This document shows positions 1 to 10,593 of a stretch of DNA of 64,000 nt, piece by piece (position 1 is the first letter of the stretch; each line of letters starts with the position of its first letter). The DNA lies in assembly GCA_905221605.1 (NCBI GenBank), contig CAJNDS010002129.1, positions 1 to 64,000 on the forward strand. The letters are read 5' to 3'. This stretch comes from Symbiodinium natans. Its lineage: Eukaryota; Sar; Dinophyceae; Suessiales; Symbiodiniaceae. The notes beneath the pieces are model-generated. The model ran no database searches, was not told the DNA's origin, and saw only the letters and a program-made list of their open reading frames with translations. The position numbers were made by a program, and so were the translations under genes.

Positions 1-224
1 GTAAAAAAGAACAAAGGTTTACACGGGAATACTGCTAGCAATTATTCCGAGCCCCCTATATTCGGGCCCGAAGAGTTATCAAGGAACAACTTAAGACTGC
101 TCATGGGAGGCTTCCCTTGCGAACCTTGAAGGGGAGATTTCAAGATTCAATCCCATGGGGAGGGGACCCCCGGGCTGACTTCAATTCAACCAATCCGTTT
201 CTTCAACCTCGCAGCACTCTTCAG
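1..224. other. intergenic or intronic, nothing recognised
   Basis: No convincing coding segment, RNA gene or repeat seen; the first telomeric array begins just after it. Confidence 0.4.
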
Positions 225-340
225 CTCTAAACCCCAAACCCCAAACCCCAAACCCTAAACCCTAAACCCTAAACCCCAAACCCTAAACCCTAAACCCTTA
301 AGCCTAAACCCTAAACCCCAGACCCTAAACCCTAAAGGCA
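225..340. repeat. degenerate telomeric-type array (CCCTAAA)
   Basis: About 15 CCCTAAA units mixed with CCCCAAA and CCTTAAG variants. It is interstitial, because unique sequence lies on both sides. A short TTTAGGG tract in the opposite orientation follows at 492-529. Confidence 0.9.
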
Positions 341-1024
341 ATGCGAAGCCCTCCAGCTAAGCATAGTCGAAGCCCAGGGTCCTCGCAACAAGATGCGGGT
401 CGGGAGCGAGGAAAAACGGACCGCAGTGGCAGGTTCATGCTGCAGGCCTCTCCATGCCCCAGGCCCCTCCAAAAAGTAGATCCCTTGAAAGGGGTTTAGG
501 GTTTAGAGTTTAGGGTTTAGGGTTTAGGGAAAAGGCGTAGTATGGGTCACGATCAGCTTCCTAAGCCTAGGCTTTGTTGGTTGTTTTCCTGCGCACTGCT
601 TTCAGACTTGAGTATCAGCTCATATCAGAGCCAGGCAAGAAAACAGAGGTGGCCTGAAGCAAAATACAGCATAAGCGGATGAGTCGTAGCATCTCCCTCC
701 CTTCCGTTGTGCCTCCGCCTTGCGCCCTGAAAGCTCGACACTGCCGGACAATGTGTCAATGCCCCGAAGCTTGTAATGTTTGACCTTCAAACGAGCCTCG
801 CCTTAAACCTAGCTGAAACCAAGTCTGCATACATATCTTGCGCATCCCTGTCCAGTGTATTGGATCAGTGTACGAACGAGATTGCTCCGCATCCCATAAG
901 CCGTCTTACTCCGATGCCCAGCTCGGGAGGGCCCTTGCCAGTCTTGCCTTAAAGAAGGCTCCGAACTTCTCCCGGCGCAGCGCACTTTTTTTCGGCTCAG
1001 GAGGGCCCGCTCCCAGGAGTGGCC
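341..1024. other. non-coding stretch with a short TTTAGGG tract
   Basis: Apart from the TTTAGGG tract at 492-529 I see no domain, RNA or transposon. Overlapping frames at 809-1243 on both strands look like chance ORFs. Confidence 0.4.
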
Positions 1025-1160
1025 ATGGCGCGCCCCGCTGCATTGCTCAGGGCGGCCGTGCTTGCGTGCGCGCTGCTGGCCTTGAAGGACCTGGCCTTCG
1101 TGGCGCCAGCCGACAGCCCGAAACCTCGCGGAGCCGAGGCTCCTGGGAGATGGGAGCAGG
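1025..1160 (+). CDS. first exon of a putative plastid-targeted protein
   Basis: The first ATG of an open frame starts a hydrophobic, Ala/Leu-rich leader (MARPAALLRAAVLACALLA), followed at about residues 25-28 by FVAP and then a Pro/Arg/Glu-rich hydrophilic stretch. A signal peptide followed by an FVAP-type motif is the established form of bipartite presequences for peridinin-plastid proteins, which enter through the secretory pathway. The exon is proposed to stop at a GT (1161) just after GRWEQ. The mature protein is not identifiable; a possible 30-nt second exon lies at 1305-1334 (AG before, GT after). The frame stays open to 1246, so a chance ORF is possible, but the leader order argues against it. 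Confidence 0.5.
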
Positions 1161-2017
1161 GTGGGGACATGTACGTGTTCCTCATGAGGATCTCCAACAG
1201 TAGATCCCTTCAAGGGGGGTCTGGTTATAGGAGCGAGTGTCACTAGTTATGACGAGATTGAGATATGTTGCTCCTCATGTGTGTCGTGATTGTAACATTC
1301 CCAGCTTGCGCGCACCCTCAAGCATGAAAGCAAGGTACTCACTTCCAGACCAGCACCTGTAGCACATCAGGAGGCCAGCAGTCGAGACGCTGGGAGGGGG
1401 TAGGGTTGGAGGGTAGGGGCGGGGGGAAGTAAGTTGCTTAAGCTACAGCTTGGGGGTGACCTTCTCAGTGCATGAGCCCGAAAGGCTTTCTTTCGTGGTC
1501 GTTGGGGTTTTTTCTTATCCCCGCGACCCCATCCTTGGCCAAAAGTTTGAGAGCCTTTTAGAGGGGACTTGACCAGGCCACGGCCAAGGTCAGAGAGGAT
1601 GCGCCGAAGGCGAGCCAGCTTCATGAGGACTGTTCATACCTGGTCTACACCGACATAGTTTCAGTCGTCACCACTTCTTTGTGATACTTTTGAAGCTTCA
1701 TTGCCATGCTGAGCCCTGATTAAGGCCCTGATGGCTTTCGCTTCCGCTTTTACTCCCACATCTGTCATGGCCTACTACACCGCTGATGAGGCACTGAGGC
1801 CCTGGCACCCCAGCAGCACAGGATTTGGGATTTTTGGTTCAGGGTTTAGGGCTTAAGGCGGGCTTCTGAGCATCTACAGTAGTGACCTTGTTCTCTTAAC
1901 ATGTCCAACTCAACCCTAGGCCCTATAAGCCCTAAACCCTACATGAAACGGAGTGGGCTGTCTTGAGTCGACAGATGGGAAAGACTGGCCAAGACTGCTC
2001 TTTCGCCAGTCCACCCG
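1161..2017. other. non-coding stretch, no recognised gene
   Basis: Contains a possible 30-nt exon (1305-1334) and short TTTAGGG/CCCTAAA remnants near 1825-1940. No other supportable feature. Confidence 0.35.
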
Positions 2018-2130
2018 GGGGTTTCCGAGAATAGGGGTACCCTTTTTTGGGGGGGGTCCCTTTCAGGGGATTCTGTTCTATTTGGGGTATAAAAGGCGCA
2101 CCCCTAATTTGGGACATACCCACCTCACGA
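2018..2130. mobile_element. TIR element, family F (degenerate)
   Basis: The left end GGGTTTCCGAGAATAGGGGT and right end CCCCTAATTTGGGA form an imperfect inverted repeat. The same terminal pattern recurs at 10275, 22019 and 56864, defining a non-autonomous family of about 100 bp. No coding capacity. Confidence 0.5.
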
Positions 2131-3289
2131 GTTGCGCATGGATTGTGGGTGTTGTCCTGGGCTTTCGGGCTGCGGGGTTTCAAGGTGAAGGTTGTTTCAG
2201 AGACGGCTCCCTGGTCCTTCTTGGAGGTACATGGGTATTCATAAGCAATGAGCATGCTAACTTCTCGTCTAGCCTTACTTAGGGTACTTGCAATTTGTTC
2301 TTTCCTTAATTAGGGTACTTACAACCCTACTTGTTCCAGTTCGCCCTTAGCTGCCAAGCCATTCGGAAATCTCTTGGTTATCGTGTCAGTAGGCATGCCC
2401 AACCTGATGTGCAAGAGGCCTAATTATTGGAAGTCTGCACTTGTTAGGGCCGAGTTATTCGGGGAGACCTTGGATTGTTCGGTTTCCCCGCCACCTACCG
2501 CTACCGCCTCGGCGTCAGCTTTCGCAGTCCCGAGGACGAACGTTGCTCCGTGGTATGGTGGCGCGCTCTACGTGCTGACCCTTGTTGTTCAGACACGCGG
2601 CTCAACTCAGCTCCGAAAGCGAGACCCAACTGAGCAGTTAAAAGCCAGGATCCCTGAAAAACTGTAATGAAGCAGGGCGGAAAGGAAAAGGCATGTGTGA
2701 GCTTGAGGTGTGAACTGTGCTGTTGTGCCTGAGCATGCGGAGTACAGCAGGAAGCAAGATCCCACGGGCCGTCTCACCAAGACAGAAACTTGTGTAAACC
2801 ACGAGGCTCCTCCCTGAACCCACAAGTGCAGGGCCTACTTGAAATTCGAATGGGCGTTCTGGGTTTCATTGGTATTCAATTCGGCTGTATTGCAAGGGTG
2901 GTCAGAGGGAGTGGGGTTTAGGGTTTATAGGGCTTATAGGGTGTTGGGGGGGAGGCGAGTGAAGTTCGAGTGGTACAACTATGTCTACGTGGCCGCTGCG
3001 GCTTTGTGGCTCGGGCCAGTGGCTTGCCTGGCAGTCCACTGGGCATTGACCTTTTTTCTGTAGGGGGTTTGAGCGGTTCTTTAGGATGGAGCATTCTGGT
3101 TTAGGGTTTACGAGTTCTGGATCTTGTGCAAAACCTGTGGGCACTTGCATCAAAACCCATCCAAATTGACCCCGCAGGCCAAGCTGAGCCCATCGGCTCA
3201 GGTGTCCTAATTCTAAACCCTAAACCACTCCCAGGCGTTCTTTCTCTTCCTCTCCTACAAGTGGGACCCAACGAACCAGCTACCTGGAG
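2131..3289. other. stretch without a supported gene
   Basis: An ORF at 2374-2667 has Ala/Ser/Pro-rich coding-like patches but no domain or clear splice sites. Short TTTAGGG remnants occur near 2915 and 3100. Nothing else recognised. Confidence 0.3.
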
Positions 3290-3574
3290 TAGCCCAGTGG
3301 TACCCTTTTTTTGGGGTTTAGGGTTTAGGGTTTAGGGTTCGGTTTAGGGTTTAGGGTTTATTAACCAATTATAACTGTACGTAAAATAACCCGCTGATAA
3401 GCCCCTTGAGCGCCCTAATATGGCGATAAGTACAGGTATAAGTACGGCTATAATTGGTGAATAAGTATCATGAACCTCCAAGTAACCTTTTTTGGTTCTG
3501 GGTTCCCTTATGAAGTAGCCAACCACAAAAAGGGTACCCTATTGTACCCTTATGAGAATATGGTTACTGTGCTA
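3290..3574. mobile_element. TIR element, family D, carrying a nested element and telomeric repeats
   Basis: Begins TAGCCCAGTGGTACCC and ends TATGGTTACTGTGCTA, which are inverted relatives. The about 100-bp relatives at 18072 and 35343 lack the internal DNA present here: a TTTAGGG tract (3312-3360) and a second inverted-repeat element (about 3358-3486) whose right end matches family H (CATGAACCTCCAAGTA). It is therefore a triple nest. Confidence 0.65.
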
Positions 3575-3626
3575 CCAAGGATCGAGGACCTCTAACTATG
3601 CCAAAATGGCAGCACCCCGGCAGATG

Positions 3627-3822
3627 AGAGGTTAGGGTTTAGGGTTTAGGGTTTTAGGGTTTAGGGTTTAGGGTTTAGGGTTTAGGGTTTAGGGAGGTTT
3701 TCTGGCCATCGCTTGAGAAAAAATATCGGTTTTCGGCCACCGTAGATTGCAGGCCTTTGGCCTCCGAAGCATCCATCATCTTTGACGTTTAGGGTTTAGG
3801 GTTTAGGGTTTAGGGTTTGGGT
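3627..3822. repeat. two TTTAGGG arrays
   Basis: TTTAGGG tracts at about 3632-3694 and 3788-3822, separated by unique sequence. Both show the G-rich strand on +. Confidence 0.85.
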
Positions 3823-4307
3823 GTGAGAATAAGGGCCCAGGGTTTGGGGCCCGGGCGTTGTGACCTGCTTGGTCTGCAGCAAGCAAGCCTCCACAACCCA
3901 AGGGTTTCAGTTGCCAAAGGTGGAACGACAAAACAGGACTTGTTTCTTATCACCCTAAACCCTAAACCCACCAGCATCAACACCAGCCAGGTCAGCCATC
4001 GGAAAGTGAGCCCGCAGCGGCAGGGGATCGCCGGGAACCATGCTCAAGGACCTCGCCCTTGGGTGAATCAAGGTTCAAGAACCTTATTAACCCTTGAAAA
4101 TCCTTCCCCTTAACCCTTTAAATCCTTGAAAGAATTGAAAAAGCCCTAGCCCGTAGCAGTCCCAGAGCAAGGACCCCTGAAGTCAGACTGTCTTGAAACC
4201 CTCAAGGCTTGAATGCTAGACCACAGCAAGCCCGCGAACACCTGGCTGCAGACACCATGCTGCGCCCGTCCGACTCAAAATACCTGCATTCGCCTGCAGC
4301 GTGACCG

Positions 4308-4310
<3 letters not shown>

Positions 4311-4338
<28 letters not shown>

Positions 4339-4462
4339 CTCTCTCTCTCTCTCGCGCGCTCTCCCTCCCTCCCTCTCTCTCTTTCACTCTTTCTTTTGTC
4401 TCTCTTTTTCTATCTATTTTTTTCTCTCTCCCTCTCTCTCTCTCTCTTGCTCTTGCACTCTC
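4311..4462. repeat. (TG)n-(TC)n compound microsatellite
   Basis: A GT run passes directly into CT/CCCT-rich sequence. It creates spurious Cys-Val and Ser-Leu ORFs on both strands, which I do not annotate. Confidence 0.95.
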
Positions 4463-4689
4463 TCTCCATTGTCGGCTCATTTTGTCGTGTATTCACATGA
4501 TTTTCTGGGCTTATCTCGGGTTGTGTGGTTCACGGATTCTAAGCAGTTCCCTAAATGATGCCCTTTTGACTGTCTCCCCAATCATCTAGATAGGTACGAC
4601 AAGTAGACCTATCGACAACAGACAGGGCCCGACAAAACAAAGACTCGAATGTAGAGAGGGCGCGGGGTTGCCCAATAATTAACCTAACT

Positions 4690-5071
4690 CTTCTCCTCGC
4701 CCGGTCTACTCCTTGCCCATCCATATCCCACCCCAGACTATTTCCAGAAAGTTCCTGGGAGTGCCCAGCCCCTAATTAGTCCCAGCCCCAAGTATTTCAG
4801 AGAGTCCCAGGAGTGCCCAACCCCAGAGTATCACCGGCAAATTTCTGGAGTGCCCAACCCCAGGCCAGAGAATCTCCTGGAGTGCCCCATTAATTCCAGA
4901 GCTTTCCAGAATCTCTGGAGTGCTCTGGAGTGCCTAACCCCAGAGTATCTCCGAAAATCTTGGAGTGCTCAACCCCAGAGTATCCCCCAAAATCCTGGAG
5001 CGCCCAACCCCAGAGTGAACTCGCAGGTTCCTTGCCTGCAGGGTGGGGGATGTTCGAAGTACTTTATTTTG
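4690..5071. repeat. minisatellite locus 1 (GTGCCCAACCCCAGAGT unit)
   Basis: Diverged tandem units of about 25-45 bp built around TGGAGTGCCCAACCCCAGAG. The array is entered by TTCTCCTCGCCCGGTCTACT and left by GGGATGTTCGAAGT. Locus 2 at 42006-42292 has the same entry and exit sequences, so the unit is a dispersed element with an internal tandem array, not a local expansion. Confidence 0.8.
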
Positions 5072-5636
5072 AACAGGGAATGGGCTTAGGAGCAACCCCA
5101 AACCCTAAAACCCCCGGCCTGGCTTTCACAAGCACTCCAGGGGCTCGAAGGATCCCCCATGACTCTAGGTAGGCCCTTGGTATTTTATATGTTCCCATTT
5201 ATTTTCCCTTATTGGGTTTAAGAGGAGGATATTTAGGAGCATATTTCCGAGGGTTTAGGGACATTCTAGACCCCGACATCTTATGACACTTCAGATTTAG
5301 GCATTTAGGCTTTGGGGGGTGGGAAGTAGAGATTTCGTTCTGCTGCTTGCGACTACACCACAATGTGCGCTCAGACCCAAAAATGCAAAGCCACAAGCCA
5401 CTGTGGTAGCATACGTTTTTAAGGGGGTTTGGGCTTTGCAGTCCCCTCGCCATGGCACGCCGACGGTCACAACGCGCCAGCCTGCGCCACTGATGGAGAG
5501 GCCGGGCTCCCATTGTGTCGTGCCTTGGGCACCCAGGGACACCGTGTGTCAGACCGGAACGTGGGGAAAAAAAAGCAACCTACCCACCATGTGCCGTCCA
5601 TGCCCCTAAACCCTAAACCCTAAACCCTAAACCCAG

Positions 5637-8600
5637 TGGAAATTTGCATGATCTCCGGAAGGCCCTGCTTCTCCATTTGCGTCACCCTGCTGAGCGGCCA
5701 ATCGACCACTGTGGAGGTGCAGCCAGACATGACGGTGAATGAGCTCCTGGGACCGTGAAGCCCAACCCAAACTGCAGGACCAGGACCATGATGTTGCTGG
5801 ACGCAACATCACATTACAACACAAAGACTCCCAAACCCAAGCATCGCAAAGCTTCGGAGCCTCACCCCATCGAAACCTCCGACACCGACTCTCCAGTCAT
5901 CTCAATCTTCGCACCCTGTCCCTTTATCCTCGATCCGCACGAGATTTGAGGCTGCGGCTGCTTGGGCAAAGAGCGCTGGGTGTGCGCCTGGGAGGCTTGG
6001 TCGCCGCAGGCCAGGAGGCTGAATGGGAAGAGGGTTCCTAGGCTGCAGGGTTGACAGTTGACAGACCAAATTGATATAGGGGTCGGAATAATTACTAATA
6101 GGACCCCAAAACCCTGTTCTAACTATTTCAGCCCCAATATTACGTGGCCCAACGTTGAGTATTAGGAGTTTTAGGCTTGTTAGGCTTCCTGGTTTTGTGG
6201 GAATAGCCAAGATTAGCACAGTTCTTTTATGGTTGTGGGAGAGGCAAGCAGCGAAGCACCAAATGAGAATCCTACAGAGCATGGACAGGGTTTAGTTCCA
6301 GGGGCTTACATCCTCCCAGCCAAGCCCAAACCCGGGGTCTCAAATCGTTCGCGAGAAACCAGCACGAAACCCACAGCCTGTCCCACTGAAACTGTAATCC
6401 CCGAGCCCTTAAACCCCCCGAACCGATCCAAACCCGCGGGGGGGCCGCAGCTGCTGTGTCCAATGCTCCAGCCCCCGCCAGGTGTCCTCTTTGGATTCCG
6501 TTTCGGAAACAAGCCCACCCCAAACCCTAAACCCGAAACCCAAAACCCCAAACTCAAAGCTCTGAAGCCCTAAGCCTTCATATGGGCAGGCGGCGAGTTG
6601 CTACAGGGCACCAGCACACTCAGGGCGGCAGGGCTCAAAGAGAATGCCACGATTGGCGCCCTTCGGACCGCTTGGGTCGTTTAGGGCTTTGTTTTGTCTT
6701 TGTTTTTGCGGGTTTGGGGTTTAGAGACTTCGGATTTCGGGGCCGTTCTCTCTTTTTTTTTGGCTGCTTGGAGAACGCAAACCTCACAGTTCCTTCTCAA
6801 CCTAAACCACCCCGTGAGGATGAAAGGGTCTAGATTGGGGGGCTCAGACGTCGCGGCAGGGGGCGGTGCTCCCATAGAACCTCATGGACCAAGAAGGCGT
6901 TTAAACCAGATTCGATACATAACCCTGAGCCTCAACTCAATCTCCCAGAAGAAATAGCAATTTTCCCAAAACCGGCGTGTATTCTTTACTCCGTATGAAA
7001 GGAATTCCAAAAAAGGGTACAGCCTTACAAGCCCTTAAACCCGAAATATTCAGAAGCCTCCAAATGGAAAGCCCAGAGACTTAGTAAGGCCACCGTGCGC
7101 AAAGCGGCGCCTTGGCCTCTTAGTTTAGGCTTTGGGGGTTGGGGTTGAGGGTTTGGGAAGTTTAGGGTTGAGGTTTTAGGAAGTTTAGGGTTTAGGGTTT
7201 AGTGTCTTTAGGGTTTTGGCAACTTGGAATTCTGCAAGCGTCCGCAGCTGATCGATATGCACAATGCTTGCATGCAGGCGCGCTCTGTTCTCCTTCTGTA
7301 CAGCGAAAGTTCCTGAATCATTGATTCGCAAGGCTTTCTGTCGCAGACACAAGTGCTAGGGTCTGAGAGTTTTGCTGAGTCGTTCCGGCCTGGACATCTT
7401 AGCCCGGATGCAAAAATGGCAAGATGGAATTTGCACAAATTCTGGGCGCGCGAGCGCGCGTGTACACGCATGCAGGGGGCTGGTGCGGGATTTGGTGATC
7501 CGGGTTTTAAATGTGCTTTACCAATTCTGGGCAAGCCTGCTCGAACTTGGGGAGAGACTGGGGCCCCTAAACCCTAAACCCTAAACCCTAAACCCTAAAC
7601 CCTAAACCCTAAACCCTAAACCCTAAACCCTGAACCCTAATCTTTGTGTGTTGCAGCTTGGCACCTGTAGTTTCTTGAAGTTGTTCCTTAAGCCCTTCCA
7701 CTGCTTTTGAAACAGGTCTACACTAAACCCTAACACCGAAACCCTAAACCCTGATTGCTCGCGTGAAGCCTGCTGCTGCTCAGAGTGCTTGCAGAAACCC
7801 TGATTGAATCGGGCCCAAAAAGCTCCCAGCTCGTCTAACCCTAAACTCTAAACCCTAAGCCCTAAACCCTAAACCTGAGGTTTTGGCACCTAGCCAGCGC
7901 TCGTCGGCCTTCGCGTTGATCCGGCGTGATGGTTCAGTGGTGACCCTGGGCCCAGTTGGCACAAGATCTAGGATTTCAAACCCTAAACCCTAAACCGTGT
8001 AGACCCTAAACCTGTGTTACCTCCAAAAACACGGTTACCTCGAATAGTCCCTGCGGAGTAGCCCGAGAGGTTTGGCTAGGCGAGTGGCAGAAAACCTGTG
8101 GTTCAGGGTGTTTGTAGGGCGTTTTTGTTGGTGGTCTTCGGGCCCTGCAGCTGGATAGTGTCGAGCTGCCATGATGCACTCAGAGATGTCCAAGACCCTA
8201 GAGAATCCCAAGGCCATAATTTGGGATGTTCCCCCCTTTTACTAGCAGTCCTTAATAGGGATTCTAGTACCCCCATTAAAATATCCCAAGGCCACAATAT
8301 ACAAAGCAACACCGGAAACCTCAAGGAGCTGGGGCCTTCCGAATTGGGGTGGCGACAGTAGTGCGGTGCAGAGTGAGCTGCGCGACGTGCAGTTTATCCA
8401 GGCTACCGTCAAGGTGCCTTCGAGGGTTTCCAAGCTTGTTTTGGCGCACGTCGGGATTCGCAAGTGAGGGTGGGAATATGTGGGAATCTTCGGCAATGCC
8501 CCTGCCCTTGCGGTCCGCACAGAGATGGCTTGTTTATGGGGCTTTGAGTCACCTGCTCGTTGTTTAGAACTTTAGAACCCCTAGAAAGAAAAGACAATAA

Positions 8601-10593
8601 TCCCTCTATTTCCCTTATCAGGAAGAAGTGTTTTTGGTTTTTTTGGGGGGAGGGTGGTTCTTAAGCAAATAGTAGATAATAGGTTTGTCATGGTTGCTGT
8701 CGAGGCGTTTGCAGCTGTTCGAGGCGATGGCAGTGTCGTCACCTGGGGAGACAAGGCCTGGGGTGGAAACAGCGACTTTGCTGATGTGGCTATAGCTTGG
8801 CCCGGGGTAGGAACACGGAGAGCCCCAATAACCATTCGCGATCCACAGGCCCGAATTTCATAGGCTGGCAGGGGTATGTCTCGTGAGTGTCATAGACGAG
8901 GCTCTCATGGCTTCCTGCGCTGCAGAAATGTAGCGAACAAACAGGTGATTTCGTGGCGAAATGACAACGCTGAGGTACAGCTGTCCAAGAGCGGCTGACG
9001 AGTGTGCAGCACGTCCAAGCCTCTGACGGTGCTTTTGCAGCTGTCCGCACAGACGGTGGTGTGGCGACCTGGGGTGATGCACACCTGGGAGGGGACAGCA
9101 GCACCATCCAAGATTCACTGGTTGATGTGCAGCAGGTGCAATCCACTAAGGGAGCTTTTGCAGCCATTCGCGCAGACGGCACTGTCGTCACATGGGGTGA
9201 TGCCAAACGCGGTGGCGACAGCAGCATGGTCCAAGCATCTTTGCAGAATCTAGGTTGGATTTTGGGAGTTTTTTTATTCTCCTTATATGGGTTTATAAGG
9301 GATTAACCCTAAACGCTAAACCCTAAATACATAGATATTTTTCAGGGTGTTTAAAGGGCAACCCAGGAATGTGCGTTCCGTCGCTGGCTCTAAAGGTGCC
9401 TTTGCCGCCGTTTGCGGCGATGGCACCGTGATAACCTGGGGCTACGCCAAGGCTTCGGTTTAGGGTTTAGGGTTTAGGGTTCAGGGTTCAGGGTTTAGGG
9501 GGCTTTGTCTTTCTCTTCCAGTCTTCACAGGAAGAAAGCTTCAATGGTGAAGCGCATAACGGCCAGAAAAAAGAGCCAGAACAACAACGATACCATTATG
9601 AATAGTATGATGATTGTTAGTGACTATGAAGAATCATGTGGCATTGCTACTGTTCAGGTTGGCGGTGACAGCAGCCTTGTCCAGAACCGGCTTCGAGGTG
9701 TCCTTCAAGTCTGTGCATCCGAGACCGCCTTCGCAGCCCTTCTGACCAGTGGCGAGGTGGTGACATGGGGTGATGCTGCCTATGGTGGTGACTTGAGGGA
9801 ATGAGGTACCCTACATAATCCCTTAAAGGGCATACATATATATAGGGGGATATAGGGTACCTCATTCCCTCAGTCCCTAGTAACCGTAAGGTGACAGCTC
9901 GGAGGTGCAAAGTCAACTCCAAGATGTGCAGCAGATCGCCTCGTCAAAGGGAGCCTTTGCCGCCATCTGCTCTGACGGCAGCGTGGTGACCTGGGGCGAC
10001 GCTCCTGGGCTGCCCTTGGCCTTGAGATGTTCGCATATAGCGTGGCCACGGGTTCGGGTATAACTTGGTAGAGTTGCAAAACTCTAGACCCTAAACCCTA
10101 AACCCCAAAAAGCCCTAAAAAACCCAAAGGCGAATCGCGGCGGAGATAGCAGCATGGTGCGGGAGCAGCTGCGGGACGTGCAGCAGATTGCAGCGACTTC
10201 CGGCGCTTTTGCGGCTGTCCTGGACAACGGCGGCGTTGTTACCTGGGGCTATGTGACTTGGTGTCTGAGATGGGCATTTTCCCAAAAGGGGGTCCTCCTC
10301 ATATACCTCGACGACAAGCATAAACCTCGTATTAGACCCCCCCAAATGGTACCCTGCCCCATCTGCCCCCAGATAGCTCGTTTGTTTTTGCAGCGCTATT
10401 GTCTCCGGAACAATCGAACAACTGAACAGAGGCAAGTCTTGGCGGAGACAGCAGCTCCGTCCAGGAGCGCCTGGAAGACGTGCAGCAGATCCAAGCATCA
10501 GCTGGTGCCTTTGCAGCTGTTCTTGCAGATGGGAATGTGGTGACATGGGGCCATGCGACCATGGGAGGCGACAGTAGCACTGTGCAAGAGCAA
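5637..10593 (+). CDS. multi-exon gene: ubiquitin-like N-terminus plus RCC1-like repeats
   Basis: Rejoined exons: 5637-5742, 5951-6009, 6590-~6669, 7894-~7945, 8329-8413, 8705-8771, 8975-9245, 9367-9451, 9658-9787, 9891-10000, 10130-~10254, ~10436-~10593. The first three join in frame into a ubiquitin-like fold (core TVEVQPDMTVNEL, then LGVRLGGLVAAGGELL, then TLRAAGLKENATIGAL). Later exons carry about nine units of GGDSSxVQxxLxDVQQI followed by GAFAAVRADGxVVTWGDA, an RCC1-like module common in dinoflagellate proteins and often auto-named HERC or UVR8. Each repeat would be one blade of a propeller; the partner is unknown. Donors are GT (8414, 9788), GC (5743, 6010, 8772, 9452, 10001) and apparently GA (9246), with matching nucleotides at both ends of each intron. 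The 7945/8329 and 10254/10436 junctions are unresolved, as are the true start and the 3' end. Introns hold telomeric tracts and transposons; frame integrity argues against a pseudogene. Confidence 0.8.
6074..6140. mobile_element. TIR element, family B (67 bp)
   Basis: Left end ATATAGGGGTCGGAATAATT; the right end reads as its diverged inverse (ATATTGGGGCTGAAATAGTT on the minus strand). Lies in the second intron of the RCC1-like gene. Other copies: 14967, 23116, 53332. Confidence 0.7.
6520..6575. repeat. degenerate CCCTAAA tract at an intron 3' end
   Basis: CCCTAAACCCGAAACCC-type units end 15 bp before the AG that opens the exon at 6590. Confidence 0.7.
7130..7210. repeat. degenerate TTTAGGG tract
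   Basis: TTTGGG, TTGAGGG and TTTAGGG variants in the 5' half of the intron before 7894; CCCTAAA arrays occupy its 3' half. Confidence 0.75.
7565..7880. repeat. CCCTAAA arrays
   Basis: A clean array of about 11 units at 7565-7645, then shorter tracts up to 7876, just before the exon at 7894. Confidence 0.9.
8221..8289. mobile_element. TIR element, family A (internally deleted)
   Basis: Begins TTGGGATGTTCCCCCC and CAGTCCTTAATAGGG as in full copies, but jumps to ATATCCCAA, losing most of the right arm. Lies in an intron of the RCC1-like gene. Confidence 0.65.
8580..8676. mobile_element. TIR-type element, family J (partial)
   Basis: Shares a core (CCCTCTATTTCCCTTAT, GGAAGAA, a T run then G run, GGTTCTTAAGCAAA, AGTAGATA) with the complete copy at 57532-57650. 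Lies in the intron 8414-8704. Confidence 0.55.
9788..9890 (+). mobile_element. intron made almost wholly of a TIR element (introner-like), family I
   Basis: The intron begins GTGACTTGAG and ends CCGTAAG. Removing it joins TATGGTG to GTGACAGC in frame (YGGDSSEVQ). Positions 9791-9871 are an inverted repeat: TGAGGGAATGAGGTACCCT and its exact reverse AGGGTACCTCATTCCCTCA, with a short AT-rich loop. GTGAC is repeated at both intron edges. Known introners in dinoflagellates and other algae are non-autonomous DNA transposons that carry or create splice sites; this intron fits. Confidence 0.75.
10275..10368. mobile_element. TIR-type element, family F, inside an intron
   Basis: AGATGGGCATTTTCCCAAAA at the left and an inverse relative (CCCCCCAAATGG, then GCCCCATCT) at the right. 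It fills much of the about 180-bp intron between the last two recognised exons of the RCC1-like gene. Confidence 0.5.

Noticed and set aside
225-340. A true chromosome end near position 1
   Set aside because: The array is short, degenerate and followed on both sides by ordinary sequence; similar arrays occur throughout the window in both orientations.
4202-4589. Cys/Val- and Ser/Leu-rich ORFs
   Set aside because: Translations of a TG/TC microsatellite.
8790-9227. 145-codon minus-strand ORF
   Set aside because: Exact antisense of the RCC1-like exons and an intron.
8329-10593. RCC1-like region as a dead pseudogene
   Set aside because: Stops fall only in segments that can be spliced out, with phase kept at nearly every join; decay would not do this.
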